From JAJKJG01 sp036556825 (GTDB lineage Bacteria > Pseudomonadota > Alphaproteobacteria > Rhizobiales > Beijerinckiaceae): a stretch of 7,732 nt of DNA. Within the stretch, counting starts at the first letter, position 1. Every line of letters starts with the position of its first letter. This document shows, in pieces, positions 1 to 5,428 of this stretch. The DNA lies in NCBI GenBank assembly GCA_036556825.1, contig DATBIR010000033.1, positions 1-7,732 on the forward strand, in the 5' to 3' direction. The notes beneath the pieces are model-generated. The model saw nothing but the letters and a program-made list of their open reading frames with translations. It was not told the origin of the DNA and made no database searches. A program made the position numbers and the translations under genes.

Positions 1-72
1 CTGATGCACCCTCAAGCCATTTGGAACGACAGGATGATTACTCTCCGCGCGTTTTTGCGCCGCGAGCTGGCG

Positions 73-94
73 ACCCGCGGTAGTCTCCGCGGGT
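73..94. repeat. GC-rich inverted repeat downstream of the 163-513 gene
   Basis: Perfect 8-base arms (73-80 and 87-94) enclose a 6-base loop. The repeat lies about 70 bases past the stop codon of the minus-strand gene ending at 163. No T-run follows on either strand close to the stem, so it is not a canonical intrinsic terminator. It could still be a weak or Rho-assisted 3' end signal. The rest of 1-162 holds nothing I can support as a gene. Confidence 0.35.
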
Positions 95-162
95 ACCCCG
101 CCCGCGCGACCCGGAGTAATGGCAGGCTTGCAGGCGGAATCCGCGCGACTGACGGACCGTCT

Positions 163-513
163 TTACCAGCTGTTATACAACTCATGCAGCATGATGTCTG
201 GTGGGTTCACGATCTCCGGCTTGTCCTTCACGTAACTAAGCTGGAACTGGCCCTTGATTGGGCCGTCCTCGACGACGCGCACGCCATCAATGACACAAAG
301 GAATCCGAAAACGGCATCGTCGACCGCCTGCGCCAGAACATCCGCCAAAAGGCTACGTTCCTGCCCGCTCAGGGACTTGTACCATTTGGCTTGATCTAAC
401 AGCTCTTGCGAAGGCCTTCGACCAGGCGGACGCGCAAGGACATCGATTGTGTTGATAATCGCTGCGTCCCGGACGACCCATTTGATGACGTGGATGAACT
501 CTTCCGCATTCAT
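163..513 (-). CDS. Small hypothetical protein, 116 aa
   Basis: I do not recognise a named family with certainty. The start at 513 is chosen because a GAGGT Shine-Dalgarno sequence lies 7 bases upstream; the open frame runs on to 627 but that part is Arg/Pro-rich and looks non-coding. The protein looks soluble, with no signal peptide or membrane segment. It has a helical N-terminal half (MNAEEF to about residue 66, including a WYKSLSGQER stretch at 44-53). A hydrophobic core follows with VFGFLCVIDGVR at 68-79, then a probable beta-strand region and a C-terminal LHELYNSW. This size and organisation recalls small immunity-type proteins of polymorphic toxin systems, but that is an impression, not an assignment. 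It follows the 588-926 gene by 74 bases on the same strand and is probably co-transcribed. Its base composition (near 52-55% GC in sampled stretches) is lower than that of neighbouring genes. Confidence 0.7.
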   Translation of the reverse strand: MNAEEFIHVIKWVVRDAAIINTIDVLARPPGRRPSQELLDQAKWYKSLSGQERSLLADVLAQAVDDAVFGFLCVIDGVRVVEDGPIKGQFQLSYVKDKPEIVNPPDIMLHELYNSW

Positions 514-520
514 GCTTCTT

Positions 521-525
521 ACCTC
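521..525 (-). promoter_or_regulatory. Ribosome binding site of the 163-513 gene
   Basis: GAGGT on the minus strand with 7 bases to the ATG at 513. This favours the 116-residue product over the longer open frame that begins at 627. Confidence 0.6.
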
Positions 526-587
526 GCAAGGCCTCGGCGGCGCCCGCTGGCGCACGCAGCGCCCCGGCGGTTGCATCTCCCAACCAA

Positions 588-926
588 TTACTGCGAGACG
601 GCCCGCTTTTTGAGACGGTCGATCCACTCATTATGAGGCTGATCAAGGCAATCGGCCAGAGGCCAATCCGGAGCCGTCTCGATCAGGTGCAGCAATGCCC
701 ATGCGAGGCCGAAGCAATCGTCTGGCCCGAACAAACCAATCAAAACCCGGGCGTCATCGTTTGAGATGGGGCGCTTGATGCGCCGCATTATCTCCTGGAC
801 TGCTTGCAGCCGCGCAATATCACACGCCGCCGACGCTGGCAGTGAGCCGAGCTTCGCCAGCTCCATAACGGCGTCTTGAATTTGCGACATATGTCGGCTC
901 GGAAATCCCGGCTGAGCGTGCGACAT
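588..926 (-). CDS. Small hypothetical protein, 112 aa
   Basis: No family is recognised. The protein is cytosolic in appearance and mostly alpha-helical. Its most distinctive part is the C-terminal segment GPDDCFGLAWALLHLIETAP (67-86), followed by WPL and a basic tail (IDRLKKRAVSQ). Such a compact Cys/Trp/His-containing helical segment would suit a protein-binding or immunity-type role, but this is inference. The start is uncertain: the ATG at 926 has only a weak upstream TAGG, and an internal ATG at 890 (MSQIQDAV) is an equally reasonable start giving 100 residues. The gene lies 48 bases after the stop of the response regulator and 74 bases before the 163-513 gene, all on the minus strand, so a three-gene transcript is likely. 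GC is about 53-55% in sampled stretches, well below the dehydratase gene to the right, which suggests a different origin. Confidence 0.68.
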   Translation of the reverse strand: MSHAQPGFPSRHMSQIQDAVMELAKLGSLPASAACDIARLQAVQEIMRRIKRPISNDDARVLIGLFGPDDCFGLAWALLHLIETAPDWPLADCLDQPHNEWIDRLKKRAVSQ

Positions 927-974
927 GCACGCAAGCCTACAGGTTGATTCGTGCCGGCGAGAGCGCAGCGATGA

Positions 975-1355
975 CTATTTTCGCACGATCCCGGGCAGCG
1001 CGCGGACGAGATCCTGCGTGTTGAACGGCTTCTCCCAGCGCGGGACGCCGTCATAGGCGGACGGGACGGTGGCCTGATCGTAGCCGGTCGCGAAGACGAA
1101 CGGCACGCCGCGCTCACGCAGCACGTCCGCCACCGGAAAGGCCATCTGTCCGCGCAGGTTGATGTCGAGCACGGCGCCGTCGATGGGCTCCGAGTCCAGC
1201 AGGGCCAGCGCCTTGTCGGTTGTCGGCACCGGGCCGACCACCTCGGCGCCGAGCTTGCGCAGGGCCTGCGCCATGTCGTCGGCGAGCAGGTATTCGTCCT
1301 CTACCACCAGCACGCGCCGGCCGGCGAGGCTTGCTCCCGCTGCCGAGCTTGCCAT
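975..1355 (-). CDS. Single-domain response regulator, FAT GUY type (SdrG-like)
   Basis: A stand-alone receiver domain of 126 residues with no output domain. It has the acidic pocket E19-D20, the phosphoacceptor D64 in LDINL, the conserved Thr T90, and K109 in the KPF motif. Residues 85-92 read PFVFATGY, an exact match to the PFxFATG[G/Y] motif that defines the FAT GUY family, to which SdrG of Sphingomonas belongs. Those proteins feed phosphate signals from HWE/HisKA2-type kinases into the alphaproteobacterial general stress response (PhyR-NepR-EcfG). The start at 1355 is well supported by GGAGG (1364-1368) with 8-base spacing. The first 12 residues (MASSAAGASLAG) precede the domain. No kinase is encoded in the window, so the partner is unknown. 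An EcfG-type promoter lies just upstream. Family assignment is firm; involvement in stress control is inferred from the motif and promoter. Confidence 0.93.
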   Translation of the reverse strand: MASSAAGASLAGRRVLVVEDEYLLADDMAQALRKLGAEVVGPVPTTDKALALLDSEPIDGAVLDINLRGQMAFPVADVLRERGVPFVFATGYDQATVPSAYDGVPRWEKPFNTQDLVRALPGIVRK

Positions 1356-1395
1356 GCGGATGTCCTCCGTGAACTGGATGCCTGCCGCCGACGAT

Positions 1396-1421
1396 AACCG
1401 AGCTTGCAGGGCCCGCGTTCC
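1396..1421 (-). promoter_or_regulatory. Candidate EcfG/RpoE2 general-stress promoter
   Basis: On the minus strand, GGAAC (1421-1417) is followed after 18 bases by GTT (1398-1396). This fits the alphaproteobacterial EcfG consensus GGAAC-N16/17-cGTT, except that the base before GTT is G rather than C. The -10 element lies about 41 bases before the response regulator ATG, which is a sensible promoter position. The regulator it would serve belongs to a family wired into that stress response, which strengthens the reading. Confidence 0.55.
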
Positions 1422-1546
1422 ACCGCAGGTGCGGGACCCCGGCGCCCCCTCGACCTTGCGGCGGGTCGTGGCAGGAGCGGCCGGATCGGAGCGCGATGCG
1501 TCGCCCCCCTCTCCCTCCAGGGAAGTCCGCTTCGTCAGGTCGCGAC

Positions 1547-1594
1547 GACTCTGCTACAGACTCTGCTACAGATTGGCCGCCCGGGGCCGCCCGG
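1547..1594. repeat. Two adjacent tandem duplications (12-mer x2, 10-mer x2)
   Basis: GACTCTGCTACA is present twice without a gap (1547-1570). After four bases, GGCCGCCCGG is present twice without a gap (1575-1594). Both duplications are perfect. They lie about 120-170 bases upstream of the dehydratase start and could be paired regulator half-sites or replication-slippage products. Confidence 0.8.
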
Positions 1595-1705
1595 CGAGCG
1601 CGGAAAGGCTGGACCCCGGGCCACCCGGTCGTGGCGCCCCGGTCGGCCGGAGTTCGTCATGGGCGGCCGAAGACCGGACCCGTCGCCTCCCGAATGGATG
1701 AGAAT

Positions 1706-1709
1706 AGGA
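1706..1709 (+). promoter_or_regulatory. Ribosome binding site of the dehydratase gene
   Basis: AGGA with 6 bases to the ATG at 1716. The alternative in-frame ATG at 1698 and the open frame back to 1404 lack such a site and encode low-complexity Arg/Gly/Pro sequence, so 1716 is preferred. Confidence 0.65.
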
Positions 1710-1715
1710 ATTGCG

Positions 1716-3233
1716 ATGCCTGCCCCCCGCGTGATCCGCCTGCACGAGCAGGACAATGTCGTGATCGCCATCGATCTCGTCGGCCAGGGCGACAGCGCCG
1801 CCGGCCTGACCGCCCGCGACAAGATCCTCAAGGGCCACAAGATGGCGATCGAGCCGATCCGCGACGGCGAGCCGGTGCGCAAGTTCGGCCAGATCATCGG
1901 CTTCGCCAAGACCCATATCGCGCCCGGCGAATGGGTGCACGAGCACAATGTCGGCCTGCACGACTTCGAACGCGACTATCGCTTCGCCGAGAACGCCAGG
2001 GACGACGGGCTGCTGCCCGAGCATCTGCGCGCCACCTTCGAGGGCTATCGCCGCGCCGGCGGCCGGACCGGCACGCGCAACTACATCGGCATCCTGACGA
2101 GCGTGAACTGTTCCGCCTCGGTGGCGCGCTTCGCCGCCGCAGCCGTCGAACGGTCCGGCGCGCTCAAGGATTATCCCGGCATCGACGGCGTCGTCGCCAT
2201 CGTGCACGGCACCGGCTGCGGCCACGCCGCCTATGGCGAAGGCTTCGACGTCCTGCGCCGCACGCAATGGGGCTATGCCAGCCATCCCAATTTCGCCGGC
2301 GTGGTCATGGTCGGGCTCGGCTGCGAGGTGTTCCAGATCGGGCGCATGAAGAAGGAATACGGCGTCGAGGAGAGCGACACCTTCCGCACGCTCACCATCC
2401 AGGAGACCGGCGGCACGAAGAGGACGGTCGAGGCGATCTCGGCTGCGATCCGCGACATGCTGCCGATCGCCGCCCGCGCCAGGCGCGAGACGCGCCCGGC
2501 CTCCGAATTGATCCTGGCGCTGCAATGCGGCGGCTCCGACGGCTATTCCGGCCTGACCGCCAACCCGGCGCTCGGCGCCGCCTCGGACCTGCTCGTGCGC
2601 CACGGCGGCACCTCGATCCTGTCCGAGACGCCCGAGATCTACGGGGCCGAGCATCTGCTCACGCGCCGCGCCGCCACGCGCGCCGTCGGCGAGAAGCTGG
2701 TGGCGCGCATCAAATGGTGGGAGGACTATACCGCGCGCAACGGCGGCGAGATGAACAACAACCCGTCGCCCGGCAACAAGGCCGGCGGGCTCACCACCAT
2801 CCTGGAGAAGTCGCTCGGCGCCACCGCCAAGGGCGGCCAGTCGACCCTGCGCGCCGTCTACGAATATGCCGAGCCGGTGAAGGACAAGGGCTTCGTCTAC
2901 ATGGACACGCCCGGCTACGATCCCGTCGCCGCCACCGGCCAGGTCGCCGGCGGCGCCAACCTGATCGCCTTCACCACGGGCCGCGGCTCGGCCTTCGGCG
3001 CCAAGCCGGCGCCGTCGATCAAGCTCGCCACCAACTCGGACATCTACCGCCGCATGATCGACGACATGGACATCGATTGCGGCGACATCCTCGGCGGCAT
3101 GTCGATCGAGGACAAGGGCCGCGAGATCTTCGACAAGATCCTGAGGGTGGCGTCGGGCGAGCACACCAAGTCGGAAGAGCTCGGCTACGGCGACGCCGAG
3201 TTCGTGCCCTGGCAGATCGGCGCGGTCATGTAA
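1716..3233 (+). CDS. Altronate/galactarate dehydratase (UxaA/GarD family hydrolase)
   Basis: A 505-residue enzyme of normal full length for this family, which removes water from hexonates or hexarates (altronate or galactarate) to give 2-keto-3-deoxy acids in the cytoplasm. An N-terminal SAF domain (about 1-85) contains GHKMAIEPI, IIGFAKTHI and VHEHN. The catalytic region begins with GGRTGTRNYIGILTSVNCS (C132), then HGTGCGH (H164, C168), GLGCEV (C203) and ALQCGGSDGYSG (C271). The C-terminal part has NPSPGNKAGGLTTILEKSLG, FTTGRGSAFG and DIDCGD (C455). From memory, the RRET-PASELIL-QCGGSD and TANPALG-ASDLL stretches are closer to GarD, while NPSPGNKAGG is closer to UxaA. Substrate therefore cannot be decided from sequence, and a related sugar acid is possible. 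The gene is alone on the plus strand, converging on the Bug-type binding protein gene. A 31-base-pair hairpin starts immediately after the stop codon and may end or protect the transcript. Confidence 0.92.
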   Translation: MPAPRVIRLHEQDNVVIAIDLVGQGDSAAGLTARDKILKGHKMAIEPIRDGEPVRKFGQIIGFAKTHIAPGEWVHEHNVGLHDFERDYRFAENARDDGLLPEHLRATFEGYRRAGGRTGTRNYIGILTSVNCSASVARFAAAAVERSGALKDYPGIDGVVAIVHGTGCGHAAYGEGFDVLRRTQWGYASHPNFAGVVMVGLGCEVFQIGRMKKEYGVEESDTFRTLTIQETGGTKRTVEAISAAIRDMLPIAARARRETRPASELILALQCGGSDGYSGLTANPALGAASDLLVRHGGTSILSETPEIYGAEHLLTRRAATRAVGEKLVARIKWWEDYTARNGGEMNNNPSPGNKAGGLTTILEKSLGATAKGGQSTLRAVYEYAEPVKDKGFVYMDTPGYDPVAATGQVAGGANLIAFTTGRGSAFGAKPAPSIKLATNSDIYRRMIDDMDIDCGDILGGMSIEDKGREIFDKILRVASGEHTKSEELGYGDAEFVPWQIGAVM

Positions 3234-3311
3234 CAGTGATCAGTGATCGGTGATCAGTGATCAGATCGCCCTTCTGATCACTGGTCACTGATCACTGGTC
3301 ACTGGTCACTG
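3234..3311. repeat. Snap-back array of 7-base repeats between convergent genes
   Basis: Four copies of CAGTGAT-like units plus CAG (3234-3264) face five complementary units plus CAG (3274-3311) across a 9-base loop (3265-3273). As plus-strand RNA the inner 31 positions of each arm pair without interruption, with three G-U wobbles at 3240, 3249 and 3254. As minus-strand RNA those three become A-C mismatches. The array begins directly after the dehydratase stop and its last unit contains the TGA of the binding-protein gene. It is placed like a bidirectional terminator or transcript-end stabiliser, but no T-run follows on either side. Confidence 0.9.
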
Positions 3312-4280
3312 TTTAGGGATTCGCGCCTTCTCGATCACGGCGCGCCACTTGTCGATGTCGGCGCGCAGCCGCTCGGTGAGCTCGGCCGGCGTCTCGCTTC
3401 TGGCTTCGATGCCGAGATCGAGCAGCTTCTCCCTGACCTCGGGCGCGGCCAGGATCTCCTGCAGCGCCTTGTGCAGCGTGTCGATGACCGGCTGCGGCGT
3501 GCCCTTCGGCGCGAACAGCGCGTTCCACGAGGTCACCTCGAACCCGGCGACGCCGGCTTCGCGCACCGTCGGCACGTTCGGCAGCACCGCCGAGCGGCGC
3601 GGTCCGGAGGTGGCGAGGGCGCGGATCTGCTTGCCCTCGAGGCCGGACTTCAGCGCCGCGTGCGAGTCGATCAACAGGTGGGAGTCGTTGCGCATCAAGG
3701 AGAGCAGCGCGTCGGGCGTGCTGCGGAACGGCACATGCACGAGGTCAATACCCGCCTCGCTCCGGAACAGCACGGACGACAGGTGCTGGCTGCTGCCGAC
3801 GGCGATCGTCGCCACGTTGAGGCGGCCGGGATTCTGCCGGGCGCGGCGGATCAGGTCCCCGAGCGACCGGAATTCCGACTCGGCCCTCACGGCGAACAGG
3901 AAATCGAAGGTGCCGAGCGTCGAGATCGGCACGAAGTCCCTGAGCGGATCGAAAGGCAGGCTGGCGAATAACGGCACGCTGATGGCGGTGCCGTTGGTCA
4001 GCATCGTCAGGGTGTGGCCGTCGGGCGCGCTGGTCACGGCCGCGCGCGCCGCGTTGATGCCGCCCGCGCCCGGCATGTTCTCGACGACGAAGCGCTGCCC
4101 GAGCTTGTCGCCGAGCTTCTCGGCGACGACGCGGATCGTCACGTCGGCGACGCCGCCCGCGGCGAACGGCACGATGACGCGCACCGGCCGGGCCGGATAG
4201 GCCTGCGCGCCGGCGCTCCCGCTCCAGGAGTATAGCGCCGCCGCGGCCAGGACGGCTCGGCGCGAAATGGTTGGATGCAT
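3306..4280 (-). CDS. Bug-family (TctC-like) tripartite tricarboxylate transporter substrate-binding protein
   Basis: A periplasmic solute-binding protein of 324 residues, the usual size for the Bug family, which captures carboxylates and related small molecules for TctA/TctB membrane partners. The N-terminus has a twin-arginine-like motif (ISRRAVLAA, R7-R8), a hydrophobic stretch and a likely cleavage after AQA (residue 27). The mature part opens with YPARPVRVIVPFAAGGVAD (28-46), the family signature, in which D46 is at the usual ligand-contacting position. Next comes VVENMPGAGGINAA, then PDGHTL, LPFDPLRDF, the VPFRSTPDAL loop and NVPTVREAG. The start at 4280 has AAGGA with 7-base spacing. 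No transporter membrane genes are in the window, so this may be an orphan binding protein, as is common for the family. The lactonase gene lies 114 bases upstream on the same strand. The last residue (Gln) and the stop codon come from the 7-base repeat array. The ligand is unknown; a sugar diacid or aromatic-derived diacid is suggested by context. Confidence 0.94.
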   Translation of the reverse strand: MHPTISRRAVLAAAALYSWSGSAGAQAYPARPVRVIVPFAAGGVADVTIRVVAEKLGDKLGQRFVVENMPGAGGINAARAAVTSAPDGHTLTMLTNGTAISVPLFASLPFDPLRDFVPISTLGTFDFLFAVRAESEFRSLGDLIRRARQNPGRLNVATIAVGSSQHLSSVLFRSEAGIDLVHVPFRSTPDALLSLMRNDSHLLIDSHAALKSGLEGKQIRALATSGPRRSAVLPNVPTVREAGVAGFEVTSWNALFAPKGTPQPVIDTLHKALQEILAAPEVREKLLDLGIEARSETPAELTERLRADIDKWRAVIEKARIPKQ

Positions 4281-4301
4281 CGTTGTGTCCTTGTTTCAGC
4301 G

Positions 4302-4400
4302 CGAGAGCGGGATCGATTCAAATTGGACCGATCCCGCTCTCGTTCACGTTGTGTCGCATGATCTTTTCGGCAAAGCGGTGCCCACTTTGCCGGATCATGC
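4302..4400. repeat. RIME-like double-palindrome intergenic element
   Basis: There are two palindromes in 99 bases. The first has perfect 14-base arms (4302-4315 and 4329-4342) with a 13-base loop. The second (4356-4400) has GCATGATC/GATCATGC outer arms and CGGCAAAG/CTTTGCCG inner arms, a TTTT bulge at 4364-4367 and a 9-base loop. Size, twin-palindrome layout and the GCATGATC ends recall the rhizobial intergenic mosaic elements (RIME class) scattered through Hyphomicrobiales genomes; this identification is from memory. The right arm overlaps the last codons of the lactonase gene, including its stop. It may process or stabilise the mRNA between lactonase and binding-protein genes. Confidence 0.75.
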
Positions 4401-5273
4401 TTTAAAGCGGAACAGGCGCGCCGGATTGGCGACCAGGAGCTTGTGACGCGCGGCCGGGTCGGGCGCGTAAAGCGGCACGAGGTCGACGAGGTCGCCGTCG
4501 TCGGGCATCACCGGCACGTTCGGATGCGGCCAGTCCGTTCCCCAGAGGACGCGGTCGGGCGCGGCTTCGATCAGCGCGCGCCCGAACGGGACGACGTCAT
4601 GGAACGGCGGCCCGGCGCGCGAGATGCGCTCGGGACAGGTGACCTTCACCCAGCATTTCTCGTCGCTGCGCACGAGGTCGAGCAGCGCGACGAAGTCCGG
4701 CTGCCCGATCCCGAGGCTCGCATCGGCGACGCCCATATGGTCGAGCACGTAGGGCACCGGCAGGGACGTGAGGCGCGGACGCAGGTCCGGGATCAGGCTC
4801 CCCGGGAGATACAGGTCGACGTGCCAGCCGAGCGGCGCGATGCGGGCGACGATGCGGTCGAACGCGGCCATGTCCGGCATCTGCCCGAGCCGCGGCAGGA
4901 AGGTGAAGCGGCATCCCATGATGCCGGCGGCGGCAAGCCCGGCCAGCTCGCGCTCGCCAAAGCTCTCGTCGACGTTGGCGATGCCCTTGTAGCGCCCGCT
5001 GCTTTGGGCAATCGCGTCGGTGACGACGCGGTTGTCGCGGCCATGCGGGGTGGCGTTGACGATCACCGCCCGCTCGATGCCGAGGTGGTCGTGCAGGGCC
5101 CTGAACATGTCGAGCGGCGCGTCCGGCGGCGTATACGGCCGGTCGCGAACATACGGGTAGAGGCGGTCCGGCCCGAAGATGTGGCAATGCGTGTCGCAGG
5201 TCTTCGCGGGCAGGCGGAAGGCCGGGACGCGCGGGTCCGGATGCGGCGGCGCAATGGTGGGAATGGCGGTCAT
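4395..5273 (-). CDS. Amidohydrolase-family lactonase (COG3618), LigI/galactarolactone isomerase-like
   Basis: A 292-residue single-domain TIM-barrel protein of the amidohydrolase superfamily, predicted to be a cytoplasmic lactone hydrolase or isomerase. The HxH motif is CDTHCHIFGP (H29, H31). LDHMG gives H178 and LWGTDWPHPN gives D246. Residues Y47, R121, R127, Y154 and R215 lie, within one or two positions, where I recall the substrate-binding Tyr and Arg residues of 2-pyrone-4,6-dicarboxylate lactonase LigI (H31, H33, R124, R130, Y156, H180, R217, D248). NATPHGRDN (73-81) is also family-typical. LigI works without a bound metal, so this enzyme may as well. D-galactarolactone isomerase and sugar-lactone hydrolases belong to the same group and fit the adjacent sugar-acid dehydratase. 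The start at 5273 has a GGGAGGGAG stretch about 11 bases upstream. It precedes the Bug gene on the same strand by 114 bases. The final Ala codon and the stop lie in a repeat. Family confidence is high, substrate confidence low. Confidence 0.9.
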   Translation of the reverse strand: MTAIPTIAPPHPDPRVPAFRLPAKTCDTHCHIFGPDRLYPYVRDRPYTPPDAPLDMFRALHDHLGIERAVIVNATPHGRDNRVVTDAIAQSSGRYKGIANVDESFGERELAGLAAAGIMGCRFTFLPRLGQMPDMAAFDRIVARIAPLGWHVDLYLPGSLIPDLRPRLTSLPVPYVLDHMGVADASLGIGQPDFVALLDLVRSDEKCWVKVTCPERISRAGPPFHDVVPFGRALIEAAPDRVLWGTDWPHPNVPVMPDDGDLVDLVPLYAPDPAARHKLLVANPARLFRFKA

Positions 5274-5286
5274 GCGTCGGGTTGCT

Positions 5287-5308
5287 CCCTCCCCTTGCGG
5301 GGAAGGGG
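5287..5308. repeat. Short CCCTCCCC-TTGC-GGGGAAGGG hairpin
   Basis: A C-run/G-run stem with a TTGC loop and a one-base bulge, followed by further G-rich sequence. Similar CCCTCCCCTTGCGGGG strings are, from memory, frequent between genes in this bacterial group. On the minus strand its G-rich arm (GGGAGGGAG) serves as, or overlaps, the ribosome site of the lactonase gene. A fold could therefore hide that site. Confidence 0.55.
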
Positions 5309-5365
5309 CCGGGCTGGGGTGGTCCGCTTGGTCAGCGCGAGTCGCTCGGCAAAATGTAGACGCGG

Positions 5366-5390
5366 ACCGGCGCGGTCACCACCGCCCGGT
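5366..5390 (-). terminator. Possible terminator hairpin after the coiled-coil gene
   Basis: A GC-rich stem (5366-5370 plus 5372-5376 with 5381-5390, one bulged base at 5371, loop CACC) lies about 40 bases beyond the stop codon at 5429. Reading on the minus strand, a short TTTT occurs 11 bases further on, too far for a standard intrinsic terminator. The rest of 5274-5428 shows no gene. Confidence 0.35.
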
Positions 5391-5428
5391 TCCGACTTCT
5401 TCCTGTCCGACCGGGTCCCGGCCGCTTG

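Larger units (their letters stand above)
1356..1715. other. Divergent intergenic region between response regulator and dehydratase
   Basis: This 360-base stretch contains no convincing gene. On the left it holds the ribosome site and stress-type promoter of the regulator. Toward the right it carries several direct duplications: a 12-base unit twice in tandem (1547-1558, 1559-1570), a 10-base unit twice in tandem (1575-1584, 1585-1594), and CCCGGTCG twice (1624-1631, 1638-1645). A potential leader hairpin pairs 1639-1648 with 1665-1677 (10 base pairs, 3-base bulge, 16-base loop), ending 38 bases before the dehydratase ATG. I could not identify a convincing sigma-70 promoter for the dehydratase. 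Confidence 0.6.

Noticed and set aside
23..53. Second EcfG-type promoter (GGAAC and GTT, plus strand)
   Set aside because: The spacing is 23 bases, outside the accepted range, and no plus-strand gene follows.
4..399. 131-codon plus-strand frame at the left edge
   Set aside because: It overlaps the better supported 163-513 gene on the other strand, lacks a good ribosome site and has no recognisable feature.
1404..1715. N-terminal extension of the dehydratase
   Set aside because: The added 104 residues are low-complexity and lie across tandem duplications; family length and AGGA spacing support 1716.
1566..3164. 532-codon open frame antisense to the dehydratase
   Set aside because: Ala/Gly/Asp/Val-rich mirror of the sense codons with no family features; GC-rich genes routinely give such antisense frames.
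1496..3253. 585-codon open frame on the plus strand overlapping the dehydratase
   Set aside because: Arg/His/Pro-rich translation without domains, an overlapping-frame shadow of the high-GC dehydratase gene.
3234..3311. CRISPR-like array
   Set aside because: Repeats are 7 bases with no spacers and are arranged head to head, so this is a hairpin, not a CRISPR.
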